From the NCBI GenBank assembly GCA_013215385.1, contig JABSOY010000005.1, positions 310,001 through 374,000 of the forward strand: 64,000 nt of DNA, given 5' to 3'. Positions 37,767 through 47,990 of the stretch are shown here, in pieces. The stretch is from Colwellia sp. (GTDB lineage: Bacteria; Pseudomonadota; Gammaproteobacteria; Enterobacterales; Alteromonadaceae). The notes under the pieces were generated by a model. It was not told the DNA's origin. It saw only the letters and a program-made list of their open reading frames with translations, and did not search any database. Both the position numbers and the translations under genes were made by a program. Position 1 is the stretch's first letter; each line of letters begins with the position of its first letter.

Positions 37767-38381
37767 TTAAAATTTAAACGCCAAGCCGACAGAAACGGTT
37801 CCTTCTAGCCACATACTTTCTTCTAATAAAGCGTGGCAGGAGGCTCCTTCACAAAATAACTGATTATCCTCTTCAATATAACTCGCATACCCCCTAAGTT
37901 CGGTAACAATTGCGAAGTTTTTTGATAACTCGTAACGAGTACCTATAGCTATAGTTAATGAAGGATATATTTCATCTTTATTATCCGTTTGAAAATAAGC
38001 AGCTCCAAGGCCAAGTGATACAGTTGTAACATAGTTTCTTTGTCTAAATTGAGCAACACCACTAAAGTGTGCATAGGTAACATCGAAAGAATGCTCTTGT
38101 AGGTCGCTACTGCTGATAAAATCATAGCTAGCACGATTAATTAGAATTTGGCCTTGGCCATTAGGTGAATCTTGCCACGCAATAGCTAGGCCGTAATAGC
38201 TAGCATCATCTACCGGAACCTCTGTAGCATCAACGCTATTAACTAGCTCGGAACTGAATATTTGTCCGATATAAGGCGTTATCTCTATATCGCTTGCATG
38301 AGCTGAAGAGGAAAGTAATATTGCTATATTACTGATAACAATAGCGCAGATAAAATTGGCTGACTTTATAAAACGGAGCAT
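37767..38381 (-). CDS. Outer-membrane beta-barrel protein
   Basis: Signal peptide of about 29 residues ending SSAHA, then alternating hydrophobic strands such as IEITPYIGQIFSSELV, QGQILINRASYDF, TVSLGLGAAYF and SLTIAIGTRYELSKNFAIVTELRGY, and a C-terminal WLEGTVSVGLAFKF with terminal Phe. This is the pattern of a small OmpW/OprF-like barrel. Its 204 residues fit an 8-stranded barrel. The function is unknown. It is separated from the upstream AsmA-like gene by 86 bases on the same strand. Confidence 0.72.
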   Translation of the reverse strand: MLRFIKSANFICAIVISNIAILLSSSAHASDIEITPYIGQIFSSELVNSVDATEVPVDDASYYGLAIAWQDSPNGQGQILINRASYDFISSSDLQEHSFDVTYAHFSGVAQFRQRNYVTTVSLGLGAAYFQTDNKDEIYPSLTIAIGTRYELSKNFAIVTELRGYASYIEEDNQLFCEGASCHALLEESMWLEGTVSVGLAFKF

Positions 38382-38467
38382 CTTACGATTTTTCCAATAA
38401 ATTAATACTTTAGTGAGTATAGTTATTTTTAGCCTGCTTACTAGGCTATTTCAAGGATTTCAGCGTT

Positions 38468-39157
38468 TTAGTTGTTAAACAAGTTTTTATTTGAACGAGC
38501 GGTTAGTTCAAGTAATAGTTGTTCAAATATTTTTATTCCTACGGTCTCTCCACTTACCCCTAATTTTGTATTTATATTTTCCCATTCAATTTGTGGGAAA
38601 GGTTCGGTCGTTATTTGACCATTGTTATTACTGATATATTGCAATACACCTGGCTTAATAATCACTTTCGTTACTTTTATATGGGGTGGTGCTATTTTTT
38701 GATTCTGCTTGTTTGGCTTTTCAATATTTACTTTATTAATACTTGCTAGTAGCGGCAAGTTTTTTTGTACGTTAGCTAATAATTGCTCAAGGCTTGTACC
38801 ATTTTTTGTATCGTTATATGAAGCGATTAACCCATTAATAGTGATGCTATCAATAATAATAATCTCTTCTTTCAAGCTTTCGCGATCAATTGCTAGTTCA
38901 ATTGATTCTATACTAAGAGTCGTACTTACATGGCCGTCAGAATTTAATTTGTTGATGACGACATTAGTAATAGTGCCAGTACCCTGATAGCTGCGAATAG
39001 TCACATTGCCGACCGTCACATTTTGTTGACTTAGTTTAGAGGCTAAAGTCTGAAACTGGCTTTTAATATGGACGTTTAATGAGTCGCTGGCTAAAAACCA
39101 TAAGGCAATGCCACACGACAATAATAAGATGAAAGCTATAGGAGCGAATTTATTCAA
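38468..39157 (-). CDS. AsmA-like periplasmic protein with N-terminal anchor
   Basis: One N-terminal hydrophobic anchor (FAPIAFILLLSCGIALWFLA), then a ~200-residue region with repeats of beta-strands such as NVTVGNVTIRSYQGTGTITNVVI, SIESIELAIDRESLKEEIIIIDSITINGL and HIKVTKVIIKPGVLQYI. This matches the short single-domain AsmA/TamB-type N-terminal fold. Such proteins sit in the inner membrane facing the periplasm. At 229 residues it is far shorter than AsmA itself. The role here is unknown. Confidence 0.6.
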   Translation of the reverse strand: MNKFAPIAFILLLSCGIALWFLASDSLNVHIKSQFQTLASKLSQQNVTVGNVTIRSYQGTGTITNVVINKLNSDGHVSTTLSIESIELAIDRESLKEEIIIIDSITINGLIASYNDTKNGTSLEQLLANVQKNLPLLASINKVNIEKPNKQNQKIAPPHIKVTKVIIKPGVLQYISNNNGQITTEPFPQIEWENINTKLGVSGETVGIKIFEQLLLELTARSNKNLFNN

Positions 39158-39322
39158 TGGTCAGGCCTAAGGTCGAAAATAGGCTGGCAGTATAGCTTAT
39201 TTCATTTGATAACTTCAGTACTGAATTTCACTATTGCTTATTCGCATACGCAAAAACAGATGTGAATAAGAGTGTTTTTTATTCAGCTTGATTAAAATAT
39301 GTACATGATATATAAAAGGTTG

Positions 39323-39370
39323 AAAAACAAAAACAAAAACAAAAACAAAAACAAAAACAAAAACAAAAAC
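39323..39370. repeat. Hexanucleotide microsatellite (AAAAAC)x8
   Basis: Eight perfect tandem copies of AAAAAC, followed by an A-run and a short (TAA)n tract. It ends about 20 bases before the ribosome-binding site of the 39404 gene. Copy-number change there would alter leader or promoter spacing without touching a reading frame. Confidence 0.95.
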
Positions 39371-39403
39371 AAAAAAAATAATAATAATAAAAAGGATTGT
39401 TAA

Positions 39404-39811
39404 GTGATAATTGTTAATAAAAAATTATGGTCATTAAATTTTGGCTGTTTGATCGCAGGTACATTTGTTTGGTTAGTGAGTTTTGGTGTTTCAGCACCCA
39501 TTTTAGAGGTTTTCTATTCTTATCCTTATTTTCTTCTTAATTATTATGCCGGCGCAGTAACTGCCTTTAGCGCGCTCATTTTAACCAGCCTGATTATTTT
39601 TATCATGTGCAGCTATTTCAAAGTTTGTGCAAGCGAGCATACTTTTTGGTTAATGTTACCTAGCTTAGTACTTATTATTTTAGCCATGTTAGTTCGTCAA
39701 TCCGTATTAGTTACTATGTTATACGCCGCTTTTCCGGCACTTCTTGTTATGTTTGTCGCCGCAATATTACGACGAATGCCGAAATATAAAACATTAAATG
39801 CAATAAAATAA
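39404..39811 (+). CDS. Small integral membrane protein of unknown function
   Basis: GTG start at 39404 with AAAGGA 8 bases upstream. The 135 residues contain four hydrophobic helices (about 10-30, 40-68, 80-97 and 100-122) and a basic C-terminus (RRMPKYKTLNAIK). No family motif is recognised. It is preceded by an (AAAAAC)8 microsatellite and followed after 79 bases by the ornithine-cyclodeaminase-like gene on the same strand. The signal-anchor-like start and compact helices make it a credible gene in spite of its size. Confidence 0.6.
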   Translation: MIIVNKKLWSLNFGCLIAGTFVWLVSFGVSAPILEVFYSYPYFLLNYYAGAVTAFSALILTSLIIFIMCSYFKVCASEHTFWLMLPSLVLIILAMLVRQSVLVTMLYAAFPALLVMFVAAILRRMPKYKTLNAIK

Positions 39812-39890
39812 AGGTATATTGTATGCAATTATCGTACTGGTATGTGATAATTATCAATATTACTCACCTCAACTATATTAATGTATCACT

Positions 39891-40856
39891 ATGAAAATAA
39901 TTACCGCAGATACGGTCAACAAAGCATTGCCATTCCCAAAATTGATCAATAGTTTACAAAAAGCATTTACTGAAAATATAACCGTGCCACCACGTTTGCA
40001 TTTTGATATCGAAAACCCGGGTGCAAGTCGAGAAACAACCTTGCTAATGATGCCCGCATGGCAAGCAGGTGATGTTGCTGGCATAAAGCTTGTTACGGTT
40101 GCTCCAGACAATCATCAGTATCAACTTCCGTCTATCCAAGGAACATATTTATTATTTGATGTGAAAACAGGATCATTAAAGGCAACCATGGACGCGCCTG
40201 CTCTAACAGCAAAGCGAACTGCAGCCGCTTCAGCTTTAGCCTCAAAATTTCTTTCTAGGCCTAATAGTGAAACGTTATTGATCGTCGGTACGGGCACATT
40301 AGCCTCGCAATTAATACAAGCTCACGCGAGTGTTCGTCCGATAAAAACGGTTTATGTTTGGGGGAGGAGTTTAGCTAAAGCTGAATTAATTTGTCAGCAG
40401 GTTAAGCATCTCGATATTAAATGCGAAGCAATTGAAAATTTGAAGGAATATGTGGCGAAAGCGGATATTATTTCTTGTGCTACGCTAAGTACAGAACCTT
40501 TAATCTTTGGTGAATGGTTAAAGGCTGGACAGCATCTTGATATGGTCGGTGCGTATCGGCCAGATATGCGCGAAATGGATGATGAATGTTTGATCCGAGC
40601 AAAGATTTTTGTTGATAATACGGAAAGTGCGTTACGTGAAACAGGTGATCTTGCTATCCCTATTGCAAACCAGATTATAACAGCCCAAGATATCAAAGCT
40701 GACCTATTTTCGTTATGTACGGGTAAGATTCTGTTTGCAAGAGAATCAGAAGATATCACCATTTTTAAGTCGGTTGGGCATGCATTAGAAGACTTGGTTG
40801 CGGCTAAATTAGTGGCTGAATTTAGTACAAACGAAGAGGAAGGCAATCTCAATTAA
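39891..40856 (+). CDS. Ornithine cyclodeaminase/mu-crystallin family protein
   Basis: Rossmann motif VGTGTLASQLIQAH with VWGRS as the NAD(P)-binding region. The N-terminal PPRLHFDIENP and SIQGTYLLFDVKTGSLKATMDAPALTAKRTAAASALA are the conserved substrate-binding segments. At 321 residues it has normal length. Members interconvert amino acids and cyclic or linear imines: ornithine cyclodeaminase, alanine dehydrogenase, ketimine reductase. No proline, opine or catabolic neighbour helps to choose. Likely a single-gene unit ended by the palindrome at 40985-41012. Confidence 0.88.
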   Translation: MKIITADTVNKALPFPKLINSLQKAFTENITVPPRLHFDIENPGASRETTLLMMPAWQAGDVAGIKLVTVAPDNHQYQLPSIQGTYLLFDVKTGSLKATMDAPALTAKRTAAASALASKFLSRPNSETLLIVGTGTLASQLIQAHASVRPIKTVYVWGRSLAKAELICQQVKHLDIKCEAIENLKEYVAKADIISCATLSTEPLIFGEWLKAGQHLDMVGAYRPDMREMDDECLIRAKIFVDNTESALRETGDLAIPIANQIITAQDIKADLFSLCTGKILFARESEDITIFKSVGHALEDLVAAKLVAEFSTNEEEGNLN

Positions 40857-40984
40857 CACTAACTCTTCTTGATATTAGTACGATAATCGCTTTATATGTT
40901 GATAGTTTGTTAATAGCAAACATTTACTGTTGACATTGAATTGCTTCAATATTTTAATGCTACTAAAGGATATTTCTTTTCAAT

Positions 40985-41012
40985 AATAAGAGCAGTTTAT
41001 ACTGCTCTTATT
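40985..41012. terminator. Perfect hairpin between cyclodeaminase-like and kinase genes
   Basis: AATAAGAGCAGT-TTAT-ACTGCTCTTATT, a perfect 12-bp stem. It is flanked by few Ts, so it may be a weak terminator or a 5'-leader structure of the histidine kinase gene, whose start is 28 bases downstream. Confidence 0.55.
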
Positions 41013-41039
41013 TCATAATCTGTATTGATGGTGTAATAA

Positions 41040-42611
41040 ATGGATAAATCAGGTACGTTTAATAATAAGTTAAGCCATCGTGTGCTTATTTATATAATGT
41101 TATGTAGCTCAGTTTTATCTATCAGTTCAGCTTTTATTCAATTATACGTTAATTATAACGAGAGCATGTTAGCCTTAAATCAGCGCTTTAATAATATTGA
41201 ATCAAGTTATATCCAGTCTATTTCAACCAGTCTTTGGGACTTTAACGAACCTTTAGTACAACAACAAATTCAGGGTATTGTTAAATTACCCGATATTAGC
41301 CATGTAAAAATAATCACGGGGTTTGGTAAAATTTATCAATTTGGTGATGAAACACTTTCAGCAGATAAAACTGTCGAATACCCAATTATTTATGGAGAAA
41401 ATGATATTGGTGTATTAGTGGTATCGGCTAGTTACGATGATATATATCAGCACTTATGGCATCAAGCAGGTTTTATATTAACTGCAGAAGTCATTAAAAT
41501 ATTCATTGTGGCATTTTTTATTATCTTTATCGTTCATTGGTTTATTACCCGCCATATTTATCATATTACGAAATACTCACAACAAGTAAGTGCTGAAAAT
41601 TTAGATAGCATCTTAATACTCAGCTCTAGACCAAAGGTTAAAGACGAACTTGATGTTTTGGCTGATAGTATTAACAATATGCGTATAACCCTGAAAAACG
41701 ATATTTTAAAGCTTGAAGATGCCGAGAATGCTTTACTGAACTTAAATGGTGAACTCGAAGTTAAGGTCTATGACAGAACCTCTAAGTTAGCGGCAAGTAA
41801 TAAACAGTTACAACAATCATTAGATGACTTAACACTAGCGAAAGACCAGCTGGTGCAATCAGAAAAAATGGCGTCGCTTGGACAGTTAGTTGCTGGGGTC
41901 GCCCATGAAGTAAACACACCATTAGGGATTTGCGTAACGTCCATTACCGCACTAAAAGAGAAGGTACTTGAACTGAATAGTGCGATTGAAAATGAAAATT
42001 TAACTAAATCAAAATTAACACGTACACTTAATCTATTGATTGAATATCAAGTCATTATAGAGAACAGTCTCAATAAAGCGGTAGAATTGATAAGAGGTTT
42101 TAAGTCAGTAGCGGTTGAGCAGCATACGGATCCTGAATTAAAAATAAACTTAGCACGCCATGTAAATGATGTCGTCAATACAGTGAAGACATTATTTAAG
42201 CGAAAAAAATATACTATCAACTTAGATATTGATGAAAATATTAACTTAGTGACCTATCCCAGTGCTTGGAATCAAATACTGACTAACTTTTTAACTAATT
42301 CACATTTTCATGGTTTTGAAGATCAAGAGTTTGGTGAAATAAATATTAGTTTTAAGGAAGATGGTGAATGTTTAACGTTAACCTATAGTGATGATGGTAA
42401 AGGGCTAGACGAAAGTGTTAAACATAGAATTTATGATCCTTTTGTTACCACAAAACGAGGTCAGGGAGGATCCGGGCTAGGAATGAATATTGTTTATAAC
42501 CTAGTCGACGCTAAGTTAGGTGGAACTATTAAAAGTTTAGACTCAATAAAGGGCTGTACATTCGAAGTTAAAGTGCCTATTAAGCAAACTCCAAGAAAAG
42601 TTGAAGCTTAA
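41040..42611 (+). CDS. Orphan membrane sensor histidine kinase
   Basis: Two transmembrane helices (about 13-33 and 146-168) flank a ~110-residue periplasmic sensor region. A HAMP-like segment and a coiled coil (about 220-275) follow. The phosphoacceptor is H289 in AGVAHEVNTPLG. ATP-binding motifs are complete: N-box NFLTNSHFHGF (415-425), G1 DDGKGL (451-456) and G2 GSGLGM (477-482). The AHEVNTPLG wording is that of the HisKA_4-like group. No response regulator is adjacent, so the partner lies elsewhere. The signal is unknown. It ends at a clear terminator. Confidence 0.93.
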   Translation: MDKSGTFNNKLSHRVLIYIMLCSSVLSISSAFIQLYVNYNESMLALNQRFNNIESSYIQSISTSLWDFNEPLVQQQIQGIVKLPDISHVKIITGFGKIYQFGDETLSADKTVEYPIIYGENDIGVLVVSASYDDIYQHLWHQAGFILTAEVIKIFIVAFFIIFIVHWFITRHIYHITKYSQQVSAENLDSILILSSRPKVKDELDVLADSINNMRITLKNDILKLEDAENALLNLNGELEVKVYDRTSKLAASNKQLQQSLDDLTLAKDQLVQSEKMASLGQLVAGVAHEVNTPLGICVTSITALKEKVLELNSAIENENLTKSKLTRTLNLLIEYQVIIENSLNKAVELIRGFKSVAVEQHTDPELKINLARHVNDVVNTVKTLFKRKKYTINLDIDENINLVTYPSAWNQILTNFLTNSHFHGFEDQEFGEINISFKEDGECLTLTYSDDGKGLDESVKHRIYDPFVTTKRGQGGSGLGMNIVYNLVDAKLGGTIKSLDSIKGCTFEVKVPIKQTPRKVEA

Positions 42612-42647
42612 GGTAATTATATTTTCTGATGTTTTATCAATGAAAAT

Positions 42648-42673
42648 AAAAAAAGCCTCGAAGGCTTTTTTTT
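42648..42673. terminator. Bidirectional terminator
   Basis: AAAAAAGCCT-CGA-AGGCTTTTTT with long A- and T-runs. It lies between the convergent histidine kinase gene and the small secreted protein gene at 42697. Confidence 0.88.
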
Positions 42674-42696
42674 ATGTAAACCCTTGATGTTTTTTA

Positions 42697-43053
42697 TTAA
42701 TTAACTTTGGTCATTTGAGTATCTGCCGGATTCGGTGTTTCATCCGCGGAAAAGCGATAAATTAACTCTTGTAGTTTATCGTTAAAAATAATAGCCAATT
42801 CGAAATACTCATTTTTAGTTGTTGACTTACAAACTGAAAACTCTTTAAGTTCATTATCTGGTACTAATAAAGGTTTTTCTAATGCTCGACCACCAGTGGT
42901 CAGTGTTGGAAAAGCCAGCATATATTTTGCTAAGGGGAGATCTTGAGATACTTGAGCATTTCTAGACTCTGCTGATGCATTGGAAAGTGTGGCACATAAT
43001 CCTACGATACCGAATAAAGCACTTAACATTGCGGGTTTAAATTGTGATTTCAT
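42697..43053 (-). CDS. Small secreted protein of unknown function
   Basis: Signal peptide of about 28 residues (ending SNASA), then about 90 residues that include TTGGRALEKPLLVPDNELKEFSVC and FELAIIFNDKLQELIYRFS. No known family is recognised. Length is 118 residues. It is a monocistronic gene ended by the bidirectional terminator at 42648-42673, with a ~300-base AT-rich upstream region. The signal peptide and terminator make it a credible gene. Confidence 0.6.
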   Translation of the reverse strand: MKSQFKPAMLSALFGIVGLCATLSNASAESRNAQVSQDLPLAKYMLAFPTLTTGGRALEKPLLVPDNELKEFSVCKSTTKNEYFELAIIFNDKLQELIYRFSADETPNPADTQMTKVN

Positions 43054-43350
43054 GTTGCATCCTCATCATATAAATTCACAGAGCATTGACTACAAAACTT
43101 ATCTCTTGAAAAAAAGTACTTTTACAATTCAGTATCCATTGTAACCAGATTGTGTACATCCTAACTATAAATTGTAAATAATTATATTGCGAGTACTATG
43201 AGATAAGTGGTCAATAAACTGAGTTTAATGGTATTTGATATCTTATATTTATATGCAAAACTATCTACTGCGAACAGTTATTCATAGTAGACAGCTTAAT
43301 GTCATAAATAATTTCATGAAAAGTAAAAAATAATATTTAAATAATCGACC

Positions 43351-45534
43351 TTAGTTAGTGATGCCTTTTATTTTCAAGCGATAATGATGTAATAAAGGTT
43401 CAGTATAACCATTTACTTGCTTTGTTCCTAAAAAGACTAAATCGCACGCAGCTTTAAAAGCTATACTATTTTCAAAATTGCTTGCCATCGCTTGATAACT
43501 ATCATCAGCTTTATTTTGGCTATCAACAACACCAGCCATTTTTTTCAAGCTTTTCAATACTTGTTCTTTAGTACATACACTGTGGGTTAACCAATTTGCT
43601 ATGTGTTGGCTGGAAATACGTAGTGTTGCCCTGTCTTCCATTAAACCAACGTTATTGATATCTGGCACTTTTGAGCAACCAACTCCTTGGTCAATCCAAC
43701 GCACAACATACCCTAAAATACCTTGAGCATTATTATCTAATTCATCCGATATCTCTTGCTCACTCCAGTTGCTATTTATAGCTAAAGGGATGGTTAAAAT
43801 GTCATCTAGGTTTGCTGGTTTACGTGTAGTCAATGCTTGCTGTAAAGAAAAAACATCTTCTTTATGATAATGCAAAGCATGTAAGGTTGCTGCCGTAGGA
43901 GATGGAACCCAAGCGGTATTTGCTCCCGCTTGCACATGGTTTATTTTAGTCGCCAACATATTCGACATTTGGTCAGGAATAGGCCACATGCCTTTGCCTA
44001 TTTGTGCTTTGCCACTAAAACCACAGGCAAGACCAATATCGACATTGTTATCTTCGTAAGCGCTTATCCATGGTGTTAGTTTTATATCGGCTTTTTTCGC
44101 CATAATACCAGCTGCCATAGAGGTATGTATTTCGTCACCGGTACGGTCTAAAAATCCGGTATTAATAAATACAACGCGAGACTTAGCTTGAGCAATACAT
44201 GCTTTTAAATTAACACTCGTACGGCGTTCTTCATCCATGATGCCCATTTTTATGGTATTTCTAGTGAGGTTTAATGCATCTTCAACTTGTTCAAATAAAG
44301 TATTAGCAAAAGCAACTTCTTCTGGGCCGTGCATTTTCGGTTTAACGATATAAATAGATTGCTCAGCGCTATTACAAAATGCTGTTTCAGTAGAGGAACT
44401 CTGTAAATTAATGCTGGCAATTAATGAGGTAATCATTGCATCAATAATCCCTTCAGGGACTTCATTACCGTTGGTGAGTAAAATTGCATTGTTAGTCATC
44501 AAGTGGCCAACATTACGCACAAACATTAGGCTGCGGCCTTTTAGCGTTAATTTTGTGCCATCAAGTTGCTGATACTTTCTGTCCGAGGCCATTTTACGCT
44601 GAATCGTTTTACCACCCTTGTTCACTGCGATGGTTAAGTTACCTAGCATCAAACCTAACCAATTTTTGTAAGCGGCAACTTTGTCATCAGCGTCAACAGC
44701 AGCGACAGAGTCTTCACAATCCATGATAGTGGTTAAAGCTGACTCAAGCGTTATGTCTGAAATACCAGCATGGTCACTCTTGGCAATGATACTGCTTTCA
44801 TCAAAGTTAATTTCAAAATGCAAACCGTTGTGAGCAAATAATAAAGCAGTAGGAGAATTATTATTTCCTTGATAACCTTTAAAAGCGTTACTTTGCAATA
44901 GCCTAACTTTTTCACCACTTTTAAGGTGAATAACTAAGCTATCATCTGATATTTGATATTGTACTGCTTGTACATGGCTTCCCGTTGATAAAGGGATGTT
45001 TTGGTCTAAAAACTGCCGTGCAAACGCTATAACTTTTTCACCACGAACCGGATTATATCCGCCAGAGCTTTCTGCCCCGTTTTCTTCTGCAATAACATCG
45101 CTGCCATATAGTGCGTCATACAAGCTGCCCCAGCGAGCATTTACCGCATTAATTGCAAATCTGGCGTTCATTATTGGCACAACTAACTGTGGGCCTGCCA
45201 TCGTTGCTAACTCTGCATCAACGTTTTCAGTAGTTATGGTAAAATCATTAACTTCTGGCACAAGATAATTAATCTCTTTTAAGAAGTTTTTGTAGGCTAA
45301 AAAACTAAATTTATCACCAAAATTATTTTGATGCCAAACATCTATTTTCTGTTGTAAGTCATCGCGTTTCGCTAATAAATTTTTATTTACCGGGGCTAAC
45401 TCTTCAATGATGGTTGAAAAGTTTTGCCAAAAGGTGGTTGAAGAAATCGCACTGTGAGGAAGTACTTCTTGTTCGATAAAGTGATGCAAACACTGTGCAA
45501 CTTGGATATTTTCAATCTTAAGGTATTGGGTCAT
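43351..45534 (-). CDS. glcB: Malate synthase G
   Basis: Condenses glyoxylate with acetyl-CoA to malate. The start is set at 45534 ([26 protein letters not shown]), which matches the family N-terminus and has AGGAA upstream; the open frame extends to 45699, but that extension is hydrophobic and unlike the family. This gives 727 residues, the normal size of the G isoform. [36 protein letters not shown] and [19 protein letters not shown] mark the catalytic barrel. It lies in a C2-metabolism block with LrgAB, LysR and isocitrate lyase. Confidence 0.97.
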   Translation of the reverse strand: MTQYLKIENIQVAQCLHHFIEQEVLPHSAISSTTFWQNFSTIIEELAPVNKNLLAKRDDLQQKIDVWHQNNFGDKFSFLAYKNFLKEINYLVPEVNDFTITTENVDAELATMAGPQLVVPIMNARFAINAVNARWGSLYDALYGSDVIAEENGAESSGGYNPVRGEKVIAFARQFLDQNIPLSTGSHVQAVQYQISDDSLVIHLKSGEKVRLLQSNAFKGYQGNNNSPTALLFAHNGLHFEINFDESSIIAKSDHAGISDITLESALTTIMDCEDSVAAVDADDKVAAYKNWLGLMLGNLTIAVNKGGKTIQRKMASDRKYQQLDGTKLTLKGRSLMFVRNVGHLMTNNAILLTNGNEVPEGIIDAMITSLIASINLQSSSTETAFCNSAEQSIYIVKPKMHGPEEVAFANTLFEQVEDALNLTRNTIKMGIMDEERRTSVNLKACIAQAKSRVVFINTGFLDRTGDEIHTSMAAGIMAKKADIKLTPWISAYEDNNVDIGLACGFSGKAQIGKGMWPIPDQMSNMLATKINHVQAGANTAWVPSPTAATLHALHYHKEDVFSLQQALTTRKPANLDDILTIPLAINSNWSEQEISDELDNNAQGILGYVVRWIDQGVGCSKVPDINNVGLMEDRATLRISSQHIANWLTHSVCTKEQVLKSLKKMAGVVDSQNKADDSYQAMASNFENSIAFKAACDLVFLGTKQVNGYTEPLLHHYRLKIKGITN

Positions 45535-45956
45535 TATGTTTCCTATTGTGTGCATATCCAAGGTACTGTTCATTAAATAAGTAAAGTGAACACTTGAATG
45601 TTTATCGTTATGAATGTTTTTAAATAAGGCCTCAAAAAGAGCGATAAACAGAATTAACGATAGCTGATAAGTGCAATGTATGAGGTATTTTTTTTCCATG
45701 CAATAGCTGAAAAAAAACAGACATAAAATATTACTTTAGTATTTTATTGACTTCGCCGGTGTGAATTTGTATGCCATTGAAAAACAGGTGCTTTTTGTCT
45801 ATTGAAATAGGATTCAATAAAATAGGTAGTAGTTATTGTTATTGATAATAACTACTATAGATATTATGAATACAAGCTTGTTGGCATGTTTCTCTTGTGA
45901 ATGTTACTGGGGGAAGTAGCAAGTATAACGATGTTTTATAACACTATAAAACATCA
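45535..45956. other. Intergenic region upstream of glcB
   Basis: About 420 bases between glcB and lrgB, both on minus. It contains the glcB promoter region and, next to the lrgB stop, a perfect 11-bp inverted repeat (45930-45955: GATGTTTTATA-ACAC-TATAAAACATC) that may end lrgB transcription, though no T-run follows. No coding frame is supported. Confidence 0.5.
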
Positions 45957-46685
45957 TTATAAAAAATGTACTAGGGTATTAATGAGCAATGGGCTAAATA
46001 TTGCGGTGATAACCGCCGAAATAATTAATGCCAAAGAGCTATAAGCTGCATGCTCATAACTGATTTTGCTAATCGTTGCAGTACCAAGAGCATGGCTTGC
46101 TGCGCCAATAGCAAGTCCTTGTGCTTTGGGGGAGTTTACATTGATAAATGATAACCAGCTAGGACCAAGTAAAGCACCAAATAACCCAGCTAAAATAATG
46201 GCAAAAGCAGTAATTGAATTATTGCCATTTAGCTGTTCGGTTAACGCTATGCCAATAGGCGTTGTTACCGACTTTAAGGATAGTGATACGGCAATATCGT
46301 ACTGATTAATCACGAACATTGTTAAAACAAAGCTGATGAAAATAGCTATAAAAGCACCGATAAACAATAAAGATACGATGCTTCGCCATTGTTTTTTAAT
46401 GGTTTGAAGGTGTTGATATAACGGGTAGCCTAACGCTACCACAGCAGGTTCTAATAACTTATGTAGAGGGAAAGTCGCTTGATAATAATGCTCGAAGGGC
46501 ACATTAAAAAATAACAATATTGGAATTAGTGTCAAAATAGAAAATAGCATTGGATTTAACCATGACTGTTTACATTTTTTCTGTAAATGAATAAAGGCTT
46601 GATAGACACCTAAAGTGAGTAAAATAAACAGTAATGCAAAGCTAAGATCTGTTAAAACAATACTACTTATCATTAGTAGACTCAT
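45957..46685 (-). CDS. LrgB/CidB family membrane protein
   Basis: About seven hydrophobic helices in 242 residues. Conserved LrgB segments are ALGYPLYQHL, LKSVTTPIGIALTEQLNG, ILAGLFGALLGPSWL and AQGLAIGAASHALGTATI. The family was first tied to murein hydrolase control in Gram-positives, but the plant chloroplast homologue (an LrgA-LrgB fusion) transports glycolate and glycerate, and bacterial members are linked to small carboxylate uptake. It overlaps its LrgA partner by 23 bases. Between malate synthase G and isocitrate lyase, a C2/C3 acid transporter is the most likely role; this is an inference. Confidence 0.88.
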   Translation of the reverse strand: MSLLMISSIVLTDLSFALLFILLTLGVYQAFIHLQKKCKQSWLNPMLFSILTLIPILLFFNVPFEHYYQATFPLHKLLEPAVVALGYPLYQHLQTIKKQWRSIVSLLFIGAFIAIFISFVLTMFVINQYDIAVSLSLKSVTTPIGIALTEQLNGNNSITAFAIILAGLFGALLGPSWLSFINVNSPKAQGLAIGAASHALGTATISKISYEHAAYSSLALIISAVITAIFSPLLINTLVHFL

Positions 46686-47046
46686 TATTAGCCGTTAATG
46701 CCTGTTGATTAAGTTTTCGTTGATAACCAATACCCACTAGGGTCAGTAGTAAAAATGTCGTGAAAAATATAATCGCGATTAACGCAATACCGTGCTGTTT
46801 AATAAGTTCAAATTGATTAATTATACCAACCCCAGCAGGCACAAAGCACACCGCCATGTTGGCAAGTGCCCATTCAATACAAGGTTTTATCCGTTGGGCG
46901 TTAAGAAACCGGTAGTGTAATAGCAGTGTAAAAATCGCCATGCCATATAAACTAGCAGGTAAAATCGGTAGGAAAAGCTCAATAGATTTTCCTATTAATA
47001 AGCAAAAGCTTACCGATAATATACTATAAATAATATGACCCAACAC
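46663..47046 (-). CDS. LrgA/CidA family membrane protein
   Basis: Four hydrophobic helices in 127 residues, with the family segments LSVSFCLLIGKSIELFLPILPASLYGMAIFTLLL and ANMAVCFVPAGVGIINQFELIK. It is holin-like in size and partners LrgB, whose gene overlaps it by 23 bases, so the two are translationally linked. The upstream LysR gene ends only 8 bases before it on the same strand, suggesting a lysR-lrgA-lrgB transcript. Probably the second subunit of a carboxylate transporter here. Confidence 0.88.
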   Translation of the reverse strand: MLGHIIYSILSVSFCLLIGKSIELFLPILPASLYGMAIFTLLLHYRFLNAQRIKPCIEWALANMAVCFVPAGVGIINQFELIKQHGIALIAIIFFTTFLLLTLVGIGYQRKLNQQALTANNESTNDK

Positions 47047-47054
47047 CCGCTTGG

Positions 47055-47990
47055 TTATCCTTGTTCCGCTGCTTCTATTACCAGTTGTCTAAACCAAATA
47101 TGACTCGCATCGTGATGCAAGAGCGGGCTCCAAATCATTTTCAATTCTATTTCTGGAATATCAAAAGGCGGTCTTACTATAGTGTATTTAGCATCGTCTT
47201 TATGTAATAACGCTGCTTTGGTGGGTAAAGTGGCAATCAAACCGCCTTCAAAGGCTAACTGCATGGCAACATGATAGTTACGGGTAAATACTTTAATATC
47301 ACGCTTTTTACCTAACCGCGCTAAAGCTTCATCAACCCAACCTAATTTTTGCACGTCTTTTGGATCCATACCCACACCTACGCCAAATCCCGTTTTGGAC
47401 ACCCAAACATGCTTGGATGAAAGATAAGTGTTTAAGTTAAATTTAGAAACATCAGGATTATCAGCACTTAATAAGCAGGAAAATGTATCACGCCAAATAG
47501 TTTTTTGGTGAAAAGACTGTGGTAACTCGTCAAAACGGTTAATCGCCATATCTATTTTACCTGCCTCAACATCATGAAAAGTGACATCACTTGGCGTCAT
47601 AATATCAATGGTAACATTAGGGGCAATTTCATTTATCTTTCTAAGTAACTTAGGTAATAAGGTAGAAGCCGCATAATCACTGGCCATAATTCGGAACACA
47701 CGCTGGCTGTGTGTTTCATTAAACTCTTCTTCGCCTTGTAATGCTTCTTCAAGCTCTAACAAAATCTTTCGGATGACCGGCGCTAAAGCTCTTGCTCGCT
47801 CTGTTGGCACCATGCCGTCAGAGGTACGTACTAAAATTGGGTCATTAAATAAGTTTCTTAAGCGTTTTAAGCCATTACTCATGGCTGGCTGAGTAATGTT
47901 TAACTGACTAGCTGAGCGGGTTACGTTCTTTTCTCTAAGTAAAACATCAAGATAAATAAGCAAGTTAAGATCAATTTTGGCAATATTCAT
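47055..47990 (-). CDS. LysR family regulator of the C2-metabolism block
   Basis: Start set at 47990 (MNIAKIDLNLLIYLDVLLREKNVTRSA), the normal LysR N-terminus; the open frame extends to 48035. The winged helix with QLNITQPAMSNGLKRLRNLFNDPILVRT is followed by an effector domain, 311 residues in all. It is divergent from isocitrate lyase and immediately upstream of lrgAB, so it probably controls both. The effector may be glyoxylate, glycolate or a related acid; this is inferred from position only. Confidence 0.92.
   Translation of the reverse strand: MNIAKIDLNLLIYLDVLLREKNVTRSASQLNITQPAMSNGLKRLRNLFNDPILVRTSDGMVPTERARALAPVIRKILLELEEALQGEEEFNETHSQRVFRIMASDYAASTLLPKLLRKINEIAPNVTIDIMTPSDVTFHDVEAGKIDMAINRFDELPQSFHQKTIWRDTFSCLLSADNPDVSKFNLNTYLSSKHVWVSKTGFGVGVGMDPKDVQKLGWVDEALARLGKKRDIKVFTRNYHVAMQLAFEGGLIATLPTKAALLHKDDAKYTIVRPPFDIPEIELKMIWSPLLHHDASHIWFRQLVIEAAEQG

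Noticed and set aside
39323-39370. CRISPR-like array
   Set aside because: The repeat unit is 6 bases with no spacers; it is a microsatellite.
45535-45699. 55-residue extension of malate synthase G
   Set aside because: The family N-terminus begins at the Met at 45534 with a ribosome-binding site; the extension has no family likeness.
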